Assembly (NCBI GenBank): GCA_019359445.1
Contig: JAHHHJ010000002.1
Location: 1 to 64,000 of the forward strand
DNA: 64,000 nucleotides
Direction of reading: 5' to 3'
DNA from: Kastovskya adunca ATA6-11-RM4
GTDB taxonomy: Bacteria > Cyanobacteriota > Cyanobacteriia > Cyanobacteriales > Coleofasciculaceae
Both the position numbers and the translations under genes were made by a program. Shown here one piece after another: positions 34,154 through 42,927 of the stretch (its first letter is position 1; the number at the start of each line of letters is the position of its first letter). Below the pieces are notes generated by a model. The model ran no database searches. It was not told the DNA's origin and saw only the letters and a list, made by a program, of their open reading frames with translations.

Positions 34154-35452
34154 ATGATTAACGAAATTTTCATGCCCGCTCTCAGCTCCACAATGACCGA
34201 AGGCAAAATTGTCTCCTGGGAGAAATCCCCCGGAGACAAAGTAGAAAAAGGCGAAACCGTTGTGGTGGTTGAGTCAGATAAAGCGGATATGGATGTAGAG
34301 TCCTTCTACGAAGGGTATCTAGCTGTCATTACCGTGCAAGCTGGGGACACAGCTCCAGTTGGGTCAGCCATTGCCTTTGTCGCCGAAACGGAAGCCGAAA
34401 TCGAAACGGCTAAACAACAAGCCAGTTCTAGTCAAGACGCCGCCAAACCCGCTGCCCAAGCCGCCTCTGAACCGGAGCCAGAACCCGTCGCTGCGGCATC
34501 TGCCCCGACAACAGATACCCCCAGCCGCCGCAACGGACGTACGATCATTTCCCCCCGCGCCCGCAAACTGGCAAAAGAACTCAAGGTTGATGTCAGCAAC
34601 TTAAAGGGGAGTGGGCCTCACGGACGAGTTGTTACCGAAGATGTGGAAACTGCCGCTGGTAAAAGTAGCACCCCTGCACCTGAGGCGAAAACAGCCGCAC
34701 CCAGTCCCGCCCCGGCATCTGCCCCCCCACTCAGACCTGCTGCCACCCCTGCTCCCGCCGCCGCTAGTACTGCGCCTTTGGGCGAGACGGTTCCCCTAAA
34801 CACGCTGCAAAATGCAGTGGTGCGGAATATGATGGCGAGCCTGGAGGTTCCTACCTACCGCGTTGGTTACACCATCACCACAGACGCCCTCGACAACCTG
34901 TACAAAAAACTGAAGTCCAAGGGAGTGACGATGACGGCAATGCTTGCTAAAGCGGTTGCCATGACGCTACAAAAACACCCGCTTGTCAATGCGAGTTTTG
35001 CCGATAAGGGCATTCAATACCACAGCAGCATTAACGTTTCGGTTGCTGTGGCAATGCCGGATGGCGGTTTGATTACGCCAGTGTTGCAAAAGGCTGACCA
35101 GGTGGACATCTACTCTCTTTCTCGTACCTGGAAAGATTTGGTAGAACGCTCTCGCACCAAGCAACTACAACCGGATGAGTACAGCTCTGGCACCTTTACC
35201 CTCTCCAATTTGGGGATGTATGGCGTTGACCGCTTTGATGCTATTCTGCCTCCCGGACAAGGCTCGATTCTGGCAATTGGGGCATCTCGTCCGCAAGTTG
35301 TGGCAACACCTGACGGCATGATGGGTGTGAAGCGGCAGATGCAGGTGAATATTACTTGCGACCACCGGATCATCTACGGTGCGGATGCGGCGGCGTTTCT
35401 ACAAGACTTAGCGAAGTTGATTGAAACGGATGTGCAGTCGTTGACGATGTAG
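34154..35452 (+). CDS. pdhC: Pyruvate dehydrogenase E2 (dihydrolipoamide acetyltransferase)
   Basis: This 432-residue protein is the E2 core of the pyruvate dehydrogenase complex. The lipoyl domain (residues 3-78) carries the lipoylated Lys43 in 'ESDKADMD'. An Ala/Pro-rich linker is followed by the peripheral-subunit-binding domain ('IISPRARKLAKELKVDVSNLKGSGPHGRVVTEDV'). A second Ala/Pro linker leads to the acyltransferase domain, whose catalytic His is in 'ITCDHRIIYGADAA'. The usual Asp of 'HRVVDG' is Tyr, as in plastid-type E2s. The start MINEIFMPALSSTMTEGK is the family N-terminus. Confidence 0.93.
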   Translation: MINEIFMPALSSTMTEGKIVSWEKSPGDKVEKGETVVVVESDKADMDVESFYEGYLAVITVQAGDTAPVGSAIAFVAETEAEIETAKQQASSSQDAAKPAAQAASEPEPEPVAAASAPTTDTPSRRNGRTIISPRARKLAKELKVDVSNLKGSGPHGRVVTEDVETAAGKSSTPAPEAKTAAPSPAPASAPPLRPAATPAPAAASTAPLGETVPLNTLQNAVVRNMMASLEVPTYRVGYTITTDALDNLYKKLKSKGVTMTAMLAKAVAMTLQKHPLVNASFADKGIQYHSSINVSVAVAMPDGGLITPVLQKADQVDIYSLSRTWKDLVERSRTKQLQPDEYSSGTFTLSNLGMYGVDRFDAILPPGQGSILAIGASRPQVVATPDGMMGVKRQMQVNITCDHRIIYGADAAAFLQDLAKLIETDVQSLTM

Positions 35453-35506
35453 GGACGTGTAAGCACACTTTTTTCGGTCTTATGCACAAAAGACCTCATC
35501 TCTCAG

Positions 35507-35541
35507 CCCCCTTACCTGTCTAGGAAGGGGGTGTAATTTTT
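35507..35541 (+). terminator. Rho-independent terminator after pdhC
   Basis: CCCCCTT (35507-35513) pairs with AAGGGGG (35525-35531), then TGTAATTTTTT follows. This fits an intrinsic terminator on the plus strand, separating pdhC from the CRISPR-Cas locus. A smaller hairpin (GGTCTT...AAGACC) precedes it near 35476-35495. Confidence 0.6.
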
Positions 35542-35693
35542 TGATCAAGATTATTGACAAATGAGGCGCGATGTAATGTGCAAAAACTGGAGAAAGGCGA
35601 TCGCAACTAAGCCCGCTCCTACTCCACAGAAAAGGCGGAATCAGTGATTTTTCGGAAGGCGGAAGTGTTTTTGCCGGGTAGCTTGTTTAGGAT

Positions 35694-36725
35694 GTGGCTA
35701 ATCTATCCATTGCTTTGTTTGTGTCCCGCCATTTAGAACGACTATTGCAAATTGATGCCAGACTGCGAACCGAACAACGGCAAACGGTTCCCAGTCTGGC
35801 AGAAGCGCTCGAAGTCAGCGATCGCACTATTCGCAGTGACTTAGCTTTCTTGCGCGATCGCTTTAATGCACCGTTGGAGTTTAGCCGCAAGCAGGGTCAT
35901 TATTACACCGATCCACAGTGGCGTTTGCCAAGTATTTCCCTGTCTCAAGGAGAGCTATTTGCTTTGACCTTGGGAGCCAGGATGCTAGAAGCTTATGCGG
36001 GTTCTACCTATGCTGAGGAGTTGCGCTCTTCCATCCTGCGATTGACTGAGCGATTGCCAGAGCAGACTTGGGTGGACTTGCAACAAATCGCTGACGAGCG
36101 AATTATTTTTAGAGCGGGGGCAGAAACTTATTTTGACCCAGAGATTTGGAGCCAGCTAGTAGAAGCGAGCCGTACCTCACGGCAGGTGTGGATGCGCTAT
36201 TTCACAGCCAGTCGCAATACTGAATCGGAACGGGTATTAGACCCTTATCTGCTCCATATTTATCGCGGGACAAATCCCTATTTGATTGGGTTTTGCCACA
36301 AACGTCAAGATATTCGTTGGTTTCGGGTAGACCGGATTCAAGAGTTACAGGTACTAGAGGAAAAGTTTATCCGAGACCCAAACTTTAATGCTAAGGAGCA
36401 TTTGGACAAAATTTTTCAGCATGAAGTAGGAGGCATTCCTGTTCCTGTAGCCATCTGGTTTGATGCACCAACAGCTCCCTATGTCCGAGAACGTCGCTGG
36501 CATCCCACTCAAGAAATTCAGGAACATCCAGATGGTTCGCTGACATTGCGCTTGGTAGTGGGAGGACTCAATGACTTGAAACGCTGGGTTTTGGGATATG
36601 GGAAGGGGGCTGTGGTTAAGGAACCGCCAGAGTTAGTGGAGATGATGCGAGAAGAAGTTGAGGGAATGAATCGTCATTACTGGTATTCGGAAGACGTTCA
36701 ACAATGTCACTCGGTAGAACCCTAA
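35694..36725 (+). CDS. WYL-domain transcriptional regulator of the cas operon (inferred)
   Basis: This 343-residue protein has an N-terminal winged helix-turn-helix ('RQTVPSLAEALEVSDRTIRSDLAFLRDRF') and a central WYL domain ('YFTASRNTESERVLDPYLLHIYRGTNPYLIGFC') with a C-terminal WCX-like extension. WYL domains bind nucleotide-type ligands, and such regulators often sit beside CRISPR-cas operons. The start is GTG at 35694. It ends 22 bp before cas6 on the same strand, so it may be cotranscribed and autoregulatory. No operator was recognised in the upstream 150 bp. Confidence 0.82.
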   Translation: MANLSIALFVSRHLERLLQIDARLRTEQRQTVPSLAEALEVSDRTIRSDLAFLRDRFNAPLEFSRKQGHYYTDPQWRLPSISLSQGELFALTLGARMLEAYAGSTYAEELRSSILRLTERLPEQTWVDLQQIADERIIFRAGAETYFDPEIWSQLVEASRTSRQVWMRYFTASRNTESERVLDPYLLHIYRGTNPYLIGFCHKRQDIRWFRVDRIQELQVLEEKFIRDPNFNAKEHLDKIFQHEVGGIPVPVAIWFDAPTAPYVRERRWHPTQEIQEHPDGSLTLRLVVGGLNDLKRWVLGYGKGAVVKEPPELVEMMREEVEGMNRHYWYSEDVQQCHSVEP

Positions 36726-36747
36726 GTTGTCTATTAGAGATTAGCCA

Positions 36748-37413
36748 ATGCATAACATTATTAATTTGTCGTTTCCGGTCATGGGAACAGAGTTATCATC
36801 TGACCACAACTATCGGCTGTATGCCGCAATTTCCAAGCAATTCCCCGAACTGCATAAACTAGATGGACTTGCCATCAATACGATTCCAGGCATTCCAGAT
36901 AAACAGGGCAAAATTCGTCTTACTCGCAGTTCAAGACTACTGTTGAGACTGCCTGTTGAAGCGATCGCTCAAGTTTACCCATTGGCAGGTCAAACTCTAG
37001 ATGTTGGTGGTTATGCCATCCAACTGGGGAATCCTGAACTACAGACACTGAAACCAGCAGATTCTCTTAATGCTAGGCTCGTGACCATTAAGGGCTACAC
37101 CGAACCTGCACCATTTTTGGAAGCGGCTCAAAGACAATTACAAGCACTGGATATCAACGCCAATATCGGCATTCCTGCCAATGATAAAGGGGAACCCAAG
37201 CGCCTGACCCTCAAAATTACCAAACCTAAGAGGAGTTACACGGTTGTTGGTTTCAGTGTAGTCGTTTCCGATCTGACTCCTGACGATTCAATTAAGCTAC
37301 AAATTCATGGTTTAGGTGGCAAGCGTCGCATCGGCTGCGGGGTGTTCTGTCTTCCTATTTCAGTCCAGTGTTATGGAAGGAGCGATCGCCATGCCGCAAC
37401 AGCTATGGGCTAA
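36748..37413 (+). CDS. cas6: Cas6, MYXAN type (Cmx6) crRNA-processing endonuclease
   Basis: This 221-residue protein opens 'INLSFPVMGTELSSDHNYRLYAAISKQFPELH' and contains 'LVTIKGYTEPAPFLEAAQRQL' and a Gly-rich 'GLGGKRRIGCGVFCLP' near the C-terminus, matching the Cas6/Cmx6 family of MYXAN-type systems. It would cut the repeat transcript at the base of the ATGCC-GCAA-GGCGT hairpin. The end of the gene overlaps cas3 by 23 bp. The 15-20 residues after 'GVFCLP' are not typical of the family and come from this overlap. Confidence 0.88.
   Translation: MHNIINLSFPVMGTELSSDHNYRLYAAISKQFPELHKLDGLAINTIPGIPDKQGKIRLTRSSRLLLRLPVEAIAQVYPLAGQTLDVGGYAIQLGNPELQTLKPADSLNARLVTIKGYTEPAPFLEAAQRQLQALDINANIGIPANDKGEPKRLTLKITKPKRSYTVVGFSVVVSDLTPDDSIKLQIHGLGGKRRIGCGVFCLPISVQCYGRSDRHAATAMG
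37377..37390 (+). promoter_or_regulatory. Ribosome binding site fixing the cas3 start
   Basis: AAGGAG at 37377-37382 followed by a HIP1 octamer half lies eight bases before the ATG at 37391. This excellent spacing selects 37391 over two upstream in-frame starts. Confidence 0.75.
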
Positions 37414-39652
37414 AAGTCCTAGACCGGATGGAAAAAAGCTGACCCTAGAGCAACACTTACTAGATACAGAGAAAGCTGCACTCTTCATCTTTAAGGATCG
37501 GATACTGCAAAACTGGTGTCGTTTTTTCAAGGTATGTGATGCCAATAAATTCCTCAGACACCTTCAAATTGCAGCTCTTTTTCACGATATTGGTAAGGCA
37601 AATGCTGAGTTTTACGCGGCTGTTACAGGAAGTCGAGAAACCCAGACGCTACGCCATGAATGGTTTAGCGCTCTAATTCTTCACCTCAAGAGTGTTAGGG
37701 CATGGCTAGAGCCAAGTGGATTAGATCTAGAAGCGATCGCGGCGGCGGTACTGTGTCACCATCTCAAAGCCAGTTACAAGGACTGGGCAAAGCCTCGCAC
37801 ACAGGTTAAGCAGGTTGAATTGTATCTGAATTACCCGGAAGTTAACGCAATTTTGTGGCGAATTGCTGAGATTGCTGGTGTTGAAGGGTTGCCAGAATTA
37901 CCTAAAAAATGGATAGCAGAAGATAACTTTTGGGAACAAGTCTATCTGGAAGCTAACCAAATTGGTCGCCAATTCTCTCGTCAAGTTAAGCGAGATGATG
38001 AACGTCGCTCCCTTATGTTAGCAGTCAAAGCAGGCGTAATTGCGGCTGATTCAGCAGCATCTGGTTTATTTCGTGAGGGGTATTCTATCCAGCAATGGAT
38101 TGATGACACTCTTCACAGACCTCCTATCACTCCAGAAGAGATAGAAACTGAGATTTTACAGCCTCGTTATCGCCAAATCTCTTCAAAATCAGGACAAGAA
38201 TTTAAGCTAAAGAATTTTCAAAGAAAAGCTCAAGATTTAGGCGATCGCGTTTTACTACTTAGCGGTTGTGGCACTGGCAAAACAATCTTTGCGTACAAAT
38301 GGGAGCAGTCAGCGCTGACTCGTTACGAAGTTGGACACATTATTTTCCTTTATCCAACTCGTGGTACAGCCACTGAAGGATTTAAAGATTATGTCTCCTG
38401 GGCACCGGAATCTGACGCCAGCCTTCTTACGGGTACAGCTTCCTACGAGCTAATGGAGATGGCAAAAAACCCTGGTGATTCTAGCGAAGGGAAAGATTTC
38501 ACAACAGAAGAACGGCTCTTTGCGTTGGGATTTTGGGGGAAGCGATTCTTTTCAGCTACAGTAGATCAATTTCTCTCATTCCTTACTCACAGTTATAGCG
38601 GTTTGTGTCTGTTACCAGTATTAGCTGATTCTGTGGTGGTGATTGATGAGATTCACAGTTTCTCGCGTGGAATGTTCGATAACTTAATCAGTTTTCTCGA
38701 ACATTTCGATATTCCTGTACTGTGCATGACTGCCACATTGCCTAAGACACGGCGGTTAGAGTTGGAACGAGTGGGGCTAAAGGTATTCTCAACGGTTGCA
38801 GATGAGGAACTCGAAAAGGTTGAAAAACAACCCCGATATAACGTCCAAGCGACAGACTTTGACACAGCCTATCATCAAGCGATTGAAGCCTATCAAAAAG
38901 GTGATCGCGTCTTGTGGGTGGTCAATACTGTGGATCGATGTCGTGATATAGCTGCCAATTTAGAGAATACTCTGGGCGTTGAAGTACTGACCTATCACAG
39001 TCGGTTTCGACTCAAAGATAGGCAAAAGCGACATAAAGAAACAGTTGACGCCTTCGCTTATCAGAAGGATGATCGACAACCCGCGATCTCTGTAACAACT
39101 CAAGTCTGCGAGATGTCGTTAGATTTGGATGCTGATGTCCTTATTAGCGAACTTGCACCAATTTATGCACTCGTTCAACGGTTTGGTCGTTCTAACCGTC
39201 ACTTATCCCGTGGTTCAGACTTTCTATCTCAGATATTTGTTTACGAACCACCCAAAGTATTACCTTATAAACCCAAAGAACTGGACAAGGCGTGTGAGTT
39301 TTTAGCTGAGGTATCCGGTGCAGTTAGCCAGTGGCAATTAGCAGAAAAACTAGAGCATCACTCTCTAGATGAGCGCTTTGCGGATGGCAGTAGCCGTTTT
39401 GTTGAGGGGGGTTACTGGGCTACTTCTGAACCTTTTCGGGATACAGATGATTATTCAGTAGATGCGTTGCTAGATACTGACTTGAACGCTGTCAAGGAAT
39501 TAGTTAATAAACGAGAACCCTATGACGGGTATGTAGTACCAGTACCAAAGCGACTGCTAACTACCACAGAAGGTCGTCCAGCTTGGATGCCACGTTACTT
39601 GGAAATTGCCGACCATCACAAGTATTGTCCCAGAAGGGGGTTTGGAGAGTGA
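37391..39652 (+). CDS. cas3: Cas3 nuclease-helicase (HD plus DExH)
   Basis: This 753-residue effector degrades target DNA after Cascade binding. The N-terminal HD nuclease domain shows His22 and 'FHDIGKAN' (His65-Asp66) plus 'CHHLKASYKDW'. The helicase part has Walker A 'SGCGTGKT' (about 291-298), motif II 'DEIH' (419-422), motif III 'MTATLP' and motif VI 'QRFGRSNRH'. Both halves look intact. Its TGA overlaps the GTG start of cas8 (GTGA), so translation is coupled. Confidence 0.94.
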   Translation: MPQQLWAKSPRPDGKKLTLEQHLLDTEKAALFIFKDRILQNWCRFFKVCDANKFLRHLQIAALFHDIGKANAEFYAAVTGSRETQTLRHEWFSALILHLKSVRAWLEPSGLDLEAIAAAVLCHHLKASYKDWAKPRTQVKQVELYLNYPEVNAILWRIAEIAGVEGLPELPKKWIAEDNFWEQVYLEANQIGRQFSRQVKRDDERRSLMLAVKAGVIAADSAASGLFREGYSIQQWIDDTLHRPPITPEEIETEILQPRYRQISSKSGQEFKLKNFQRKAQDLGDRVLLLSGCGTGKTIFAYKWEQSALTRYEVGHIIFLYPTRGTATEGFKDYVSWAPESDASLLTGTASYELMEMAKNPGDSSEGKDFTTEERLFALGFWGKRFFSATVDQFLSFLTHSYSGLCLLPVLADSVVVIDEIHSFSRGMFDNLISFLEHFDIPVLCMTATLPKTRRLELERVGLKVFSTVADEELEKVEKQPRYNVQATDFDTAYHQAIEAYQKGDRVLWVVNTVDRCRDIAANLENTLGVEVLTYHSRFRLKDRQKRHKETVDAFAYQKDDRQPAISVTTQVCEMSLDLDADVLISELAPIYALVQRFGRSNRHLSRGSDFLSQIFVYEPPKVLPYKPKELDKACEFLAEVSGAVSQWQLAEKLEHHSLDERFADGSSRFVEGGYWATSEPFRDTDDYSVDALLDTDLNAVKELVNKREPYDGYVVPVPKRLLTTTEGRPAWMPRYLEIADHHKYCPRRGFGE

Positions 39653-41253
39653 ATGAGTTAAAACTAACCTACCATTTAGCTGAACTGCCCTCTGCTCAAC
39701 ATCGCGCAGGTTTGGCTGGTTTAGTACTAATGGTGCAATATCTAGATCAGCAACCTTGGTTTAAAGAGCGCAAGGATGCGGTTGCTAATTTCACTAATTT
39801 AAATGAGTTCAGTGCGACGCTAAAACTAAACTTGGAAGGACTTAAGGCACTTTTTGACTTAACTTATGCAGCCTTTACAGAGGAGCGTTCAACCGATAAA
39901 AAAATCAAGAAATTTGACCGTATAGAAGAGGTTAAAACAACCGATCTTAAAGGAAACACTAAGTTAATCAACCGCTACTACTATTCTGTTACCGTACCTT
40001 ATGGTGCATTTTTACCTGACTGGGATAAATCTAGCGATGACCCGGATAACGGGCTTTGGGTGAAGTTGTGGCGAGATATGCTTTGGCAAATTATTCGGGG
40101 AGTTCCTGCTACTCGCAACCCCTTCAACAATCGCCTGAATGGATCATACTCCAAGGATGCTGAAGGCGTTTGGAAAGAACTAAAACATCCAGAAAAGAGT
40201 ACAGGACAGTCAGGAAATTATTACCTAGGCGCGATGGCATCAAATCCGGAAAATGTTCCCACTAAAGACATAGTAATCTATCAGTTTTTGCTACATTTTT
40301 GGCCTTTTGTTGCTCAAGTTTACCGCCCAGCAACCTTTGATAAAGATGGTCGTCGCGAGTTAGGGGGCTATGTGCTGGCAATTCCTGATGTCGCTAATTT
40401 GATTGATTTTTGTGATGAATTCCCGAATGTCCTAGAAGAAAGGGAATCACTTAAATCAGGTTATCTCCCCCGTGAGGCAATCATTGACTTGACAGAAGAA
40501 GGGGCATTAGATCTACTGCGATTATTACGCGATCGCATCGCTCGAAAAACGGGTTCTCAAACCCTTGTAGATTTAATTTTGGGAGTTGAATTAATTCACG
40601 CCGAAAAGGTGGGGAACAGTGGGGTCAAAATTCGCTCCATCAGTCAAGTTGAACCTGTAGACACTCAAATAGACAAATACACCCAAATAAAAAAGGCTTA
40701 CTGGTGTCCTTGGTTCCGTAAACAGCGCTTGCTCAATCTGCTACAAGAAAACCCTTGGTGGTATGACTTTGATGCTTTACTCAGTCGAATTCCACGTAAA
40801 TGGCTGGAGGACTCCCGTTTCAGTCATGATACCCGCGAACTATTTCATATTGAAGGAGAAATTAACGTGAAAGCTGATGTTCGCTCAAATGCTCAAATTG
40901 TTTATCAAGTTTGTCAGCACTATGTATTGAGCAAATTAGAGTCTAAATATGGACTGAAATGGGATGAGTGTAAGGGAAATTCTAAAAAGGAAAATGGCTA
41001 CAACGAAAAAAAAGGGAAAATTGCTAATGAAGCATTTCTTGCCGTGCGATCGCGTACAGAATCTAAAGTCTTTGTCGATTACTTTGTCTCTACCCTTTAT
41101 CCCTTTGTCCGAAAAGACGAATTTGTTGATTTTGCGGATGCTCTATTCAATAAATCGGATGAAATTCGTGCTTTGACTCTGTTAGCACTCTCTAGCCAGT
41201 TCCCTTCTAAAAAGAAGTCAGAGAGTGAAAATTCTGAAGCTGAAGTGGCTTAA
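39649..41253 (+). CDS. cas8: Cas8, MYXAN type (Cmx8), Cascade large subunit
   Basis: This 534-residue protein is the predicted large subunit that recognises the PAM. The N-terminus 'LKLTYHLAELPSAQHRAGLAGLVLMVQYLDQQPWF' is typical of Cmx8 proteins. The start is GTG at 39649, overlapping the cas3 stop. The last 128 residues are helical and Lys/Glu-rich and have their own internal start (see 40867). The region 'KGNSKKENGYNEKKGK' is a flexible basic loop. It lies between cas3 and cas7, as expected. Confidence 0.88.
   Translation: MNELKLTYHLAELPSAQHRAGLAGLVLMVQYLDQQPWFKERKDAVANFTNLNEFSATLKLNLEGLKALFDLTYAAFTEERSTDKKIKKFDRIEEVKTTDLKGNTKLINRYYYSVTVPYGAFLPDWDKSSDDPDNGLWVKLWRDMLWQIIRGVPATRNPFNNRLNGSYSKDAEGVWKELKHPEKSTGQSGNYYLGAMASNPENVPTKDIVIYQFLLHFWPFVAQVYRPATFDKDGRRELGGYVLAIPDVANLIDFCDEFPNVLEERESLKSGYLPREAIIDLTEEGALDLLRLLRDRIARKTGSQTLVDLILGVELIHAEKVGNSGVKIRSISQVEPVDTQIDKYTQIKKAYWCPWFRKQRLLNLLQENPWWYDFDALLSRIPRKWLEDSRFSHDTRELFHIEGEINVKADVRSNAQIVYQVCQHYVLSKLESKYGLKWDECKGNSKKENGYNEKKGKIANEAFLAVRSRTESKVFVDYFVSTLYPFVRKDEFVDFADALFNKSDEIRALTLLALSSQFPSKKKSESENSEAEVA
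40853..40866 (+). promoter_or_regulatory. Internal Shine-Dalgarno within cas8
   Basis: AAGGAG (40853-40858) lies eight bases before an in-frame GTG at 40867 in the cas8 coding sequence. Such a strong site inside a gene is unusual and suggests a second translation start. Confidence 0.6.
40867..41253 (+). CDS. cas11: Predicted internally initiated Cas11 small subunit
   Basis: An in-frame GTG inside cas8, preceded by AAGGAG, would give a separate 128-residue protein starting 'VKADVRSNAQIVYQVCQHYVLSKLESKYGL' (with fMet). It is helix-rich and about the size of the Cascade small subunit Cas11. No separate cas11 gene exists in the operon. Internal translation of Cas11 from the large-subunit gene has been shown for types I-B, I-C and I-D; its occurrence here is inference from the site, length and position. 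Confidence 0.55.
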   Translation: MKADVRSNAQIVYQVCQHYVLSKLESKYGLKWDECKGNSKKENGYNEKKGKIANEAFLAVRSRTESKVFVDYFVSTLYPFVRKDEFVDFADALFNKSDEIRALTLLALSSQFPSKKKSESENSEAEVA

Positions 41254-41308
41254 AAATTAGGCTTGTCCTTTGATTGCCGTTAGGCGAGTTGTCTTTCCAG
41301 AAATTATC

Positions 41309-42229
41309 ATGAACAAACTTAATCTATTCGCAACCGTTCTGACCTATCCTGCTCCTTCTGGAAACTATCGCGGTGAGTCGGAAGAAAACCGCACTGTTCT
41401 GCAAAAAATCGTTAAGGATGGGCAAAAGTATGCCATTGTTAGCCCTGAATCAATTCGCAATGCTCTACGCGAAATACTGATTTTAATGGGGTTGCCACAT
41501 AATCGCACCCGTCTCCACAACCAAGAACAGCTTGCTGTGGAGTTCAAAGAATATCCGAATGCTAGTAAGTATGCTGATGATTATTTATTTGGCTTCATGG
41601 TCGCTAAACCGGAAGAAGCGAAAAAACATAAAGATTTACCGCCCAAACGAGATAGCATCTTTCGTTGCAATATGGCGGTTGCGCTGAGTCCTTATAAATA
41701 CGATGCGGTGTTTCATCAGTCTCCGCTTAATGCAGGTGCAAGTCCTTGGAAAAATTCTAGTACATCTGCCCTACTGTATCGGGAAGTAACCCATACTGCG
41801 TTTCAGTATCCTTTTGCTTTGTCTGGGCGTGATTGCCTTGATCAACCAGATTGGACTAAGGCTTTGCTGAAAGCGATCGCTCAACTCAATAGTGTTGCTG
41901 GCGGTCATGCACGGGCTTATTATGAGTTTGCCCCTCGTTCAGTTGTGGTGAGACTTACCCCTAAGTTAGTGGCTGGATACAATACCTATGGCTTTAATGA
42001 GGTGGGTGAGTTTCCAGAGTTAAGCCGTTTGGGTAAGGCTGATGATTCTGATTGCGATCTGCCAGGAAATGAGTTTTGGGTTGGCGGTGAAATAGTCCGT
42101 ACTATGGATGGAGATGAAAAAACTCGTCTAGATGATGCTGGAGTTCATCTTTATGCCAACCCTGAACAATTATTTGATGCTCTAGCGGAGGAATTTTTGG
42201 GAGGTGGCGAACGTGTATCTGCGGCTTAA
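41309..42229 (+). CDS. cas7: Cas7/DevR, Cascade backbone subunit
   Basis: This 306-residue protein belongs to the DevR/Cas7 family that coats crRNA along the Cascade backbone. The N-terminus 'LNLFATVLTYPAPSGNYRGESEENRTVLQKIVKDG' and 'YAIVSPESIRNALREILI' are characteristic. 'DSIFRCNMAVALSPYKYDAVFHQSPLNAG' follows. The start at 41309 fits the family; a TTG 39 bases upstream is less likely. The gene ends inside the start of cas5 (26-bp overlap). Confidence 0.92.
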   Translation: MNKLNLFATVLTYPAPSGNYRGESEENRTVLQKIVKDGQKYAIVSPESIRNALREILILMGLPHNRTRLHNQEQLAVEFKEYPNASKYADDYLFGFMVAKPEEAKKHKDLPPKRDSIFRCNMAVALSPYKYDAVFHQSPLNAGASPWKNSSTSALLYREVTHTAFQYPFALSGRDCLDQPDWTKALLKAIAQLNSVAGGHARAYYEFAPRSVVVRLTPKLVAGYNTYGFNEVGEFPELSRLGKADDSDCDLPGNEFWVGGEIVRTMDGDEKTRLDDAGVHLYANPEQLFDALAEEFLGGGERVSAA

Positions 42230-42899
42230 AGCTCCCTTCGCAACGTTCCGTCCCTTTCAATCGGGGGCATACCGTTCTACAACACCAGTGCCTTCACTAT
42301 CAACGGTGTACGGATTGCTTCTTAATCTAGCAGGTATCGAACAGCGTGCTCCATTTACTGCACCTGTTACTCTGATTCGGGAAGATTTACCCGCAATGGC
42401 AGTGGCGATTGGCATTCCTGAAGGCGCAGCGCCCAAAACAGCGATGCTTTCCCAGCAGCTACATCAATATTTAGTAGGAAGTTCAGACAAGGAACTTTCT
42501 CAAAAGACTCACGGTGCTAAACCTTGGATTGCACCAGTACGTCGTGAGGTTCTAGTCGATCTTGACCTAGTGGTGGGTATTCAGGCTGAACAATGGTTAT
42601 GCGATCGCATCATTGCCGGACTCAATGGTGAGCTAGATGAACCGCGTTATGGACTACCATTTGCGGGTGACAATAACTTCCTGTTTGACTCAATCGAGCT
42701 GATTAGTAGTCCCCCGATGGCAAGGTGGTACAGTCCTTTACAAAATAGTACCCGTCCCAGCAGAGGTGTTTGTCGGCTGACAACTTGGATCGATCGGGCG
42801 GATAACAGTAAAACGCAAACTGCTGTATTTGCTCCCAGTAATTTTGTTCTCAATCCTCCTGAGTCAGCTTGGGTAAACCTTCCTAGTCAGGCAAATTAG
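42204..42899 (+). CDS. cas5: Cas5/DevS, Cascade 5'-handle subunit
   Basis: This 231-residue protein has the RAMP-type N-terminus 'VYLRLKAPFATFRPFQSGAYRSTTPVPSLSTVYGLLLNLAG', typical of Cas5 of the Dev type, which caps the crRNA 5' handle. The start is taken as GTG 42204, 11 bases after GGAGGA; GTG 42213 is an alternative. It overlaps cas7. The C-terminus 'FVLNPPESAWVNLP' is compact. Confidence 0.9.
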   Translation: MANVYLRLKAPFATFRPFQSGAYRSTTPVPSLSTVYGLLLNLAGIEQRAPFTAPVTLIREDLPAMAVAIGIPEGAAPKTAMLSQQLHQYLVGSSDKELSQKTHGAKPWIAPVRREVLVDLDLVVGIQAEQWLCDRIIAGLNGELDEPRYGLPFAGDNNFLFDSIELISSPPMARWYSPLQNSTRPSRGVCRLTTWIDRADNSKTQTAVFAPSNFVLNPPESAWVNLPSQAN

Positions 42900-42927
42900 G
42901 TTTGAGTAATTCTCCCCAAATGTCCCC

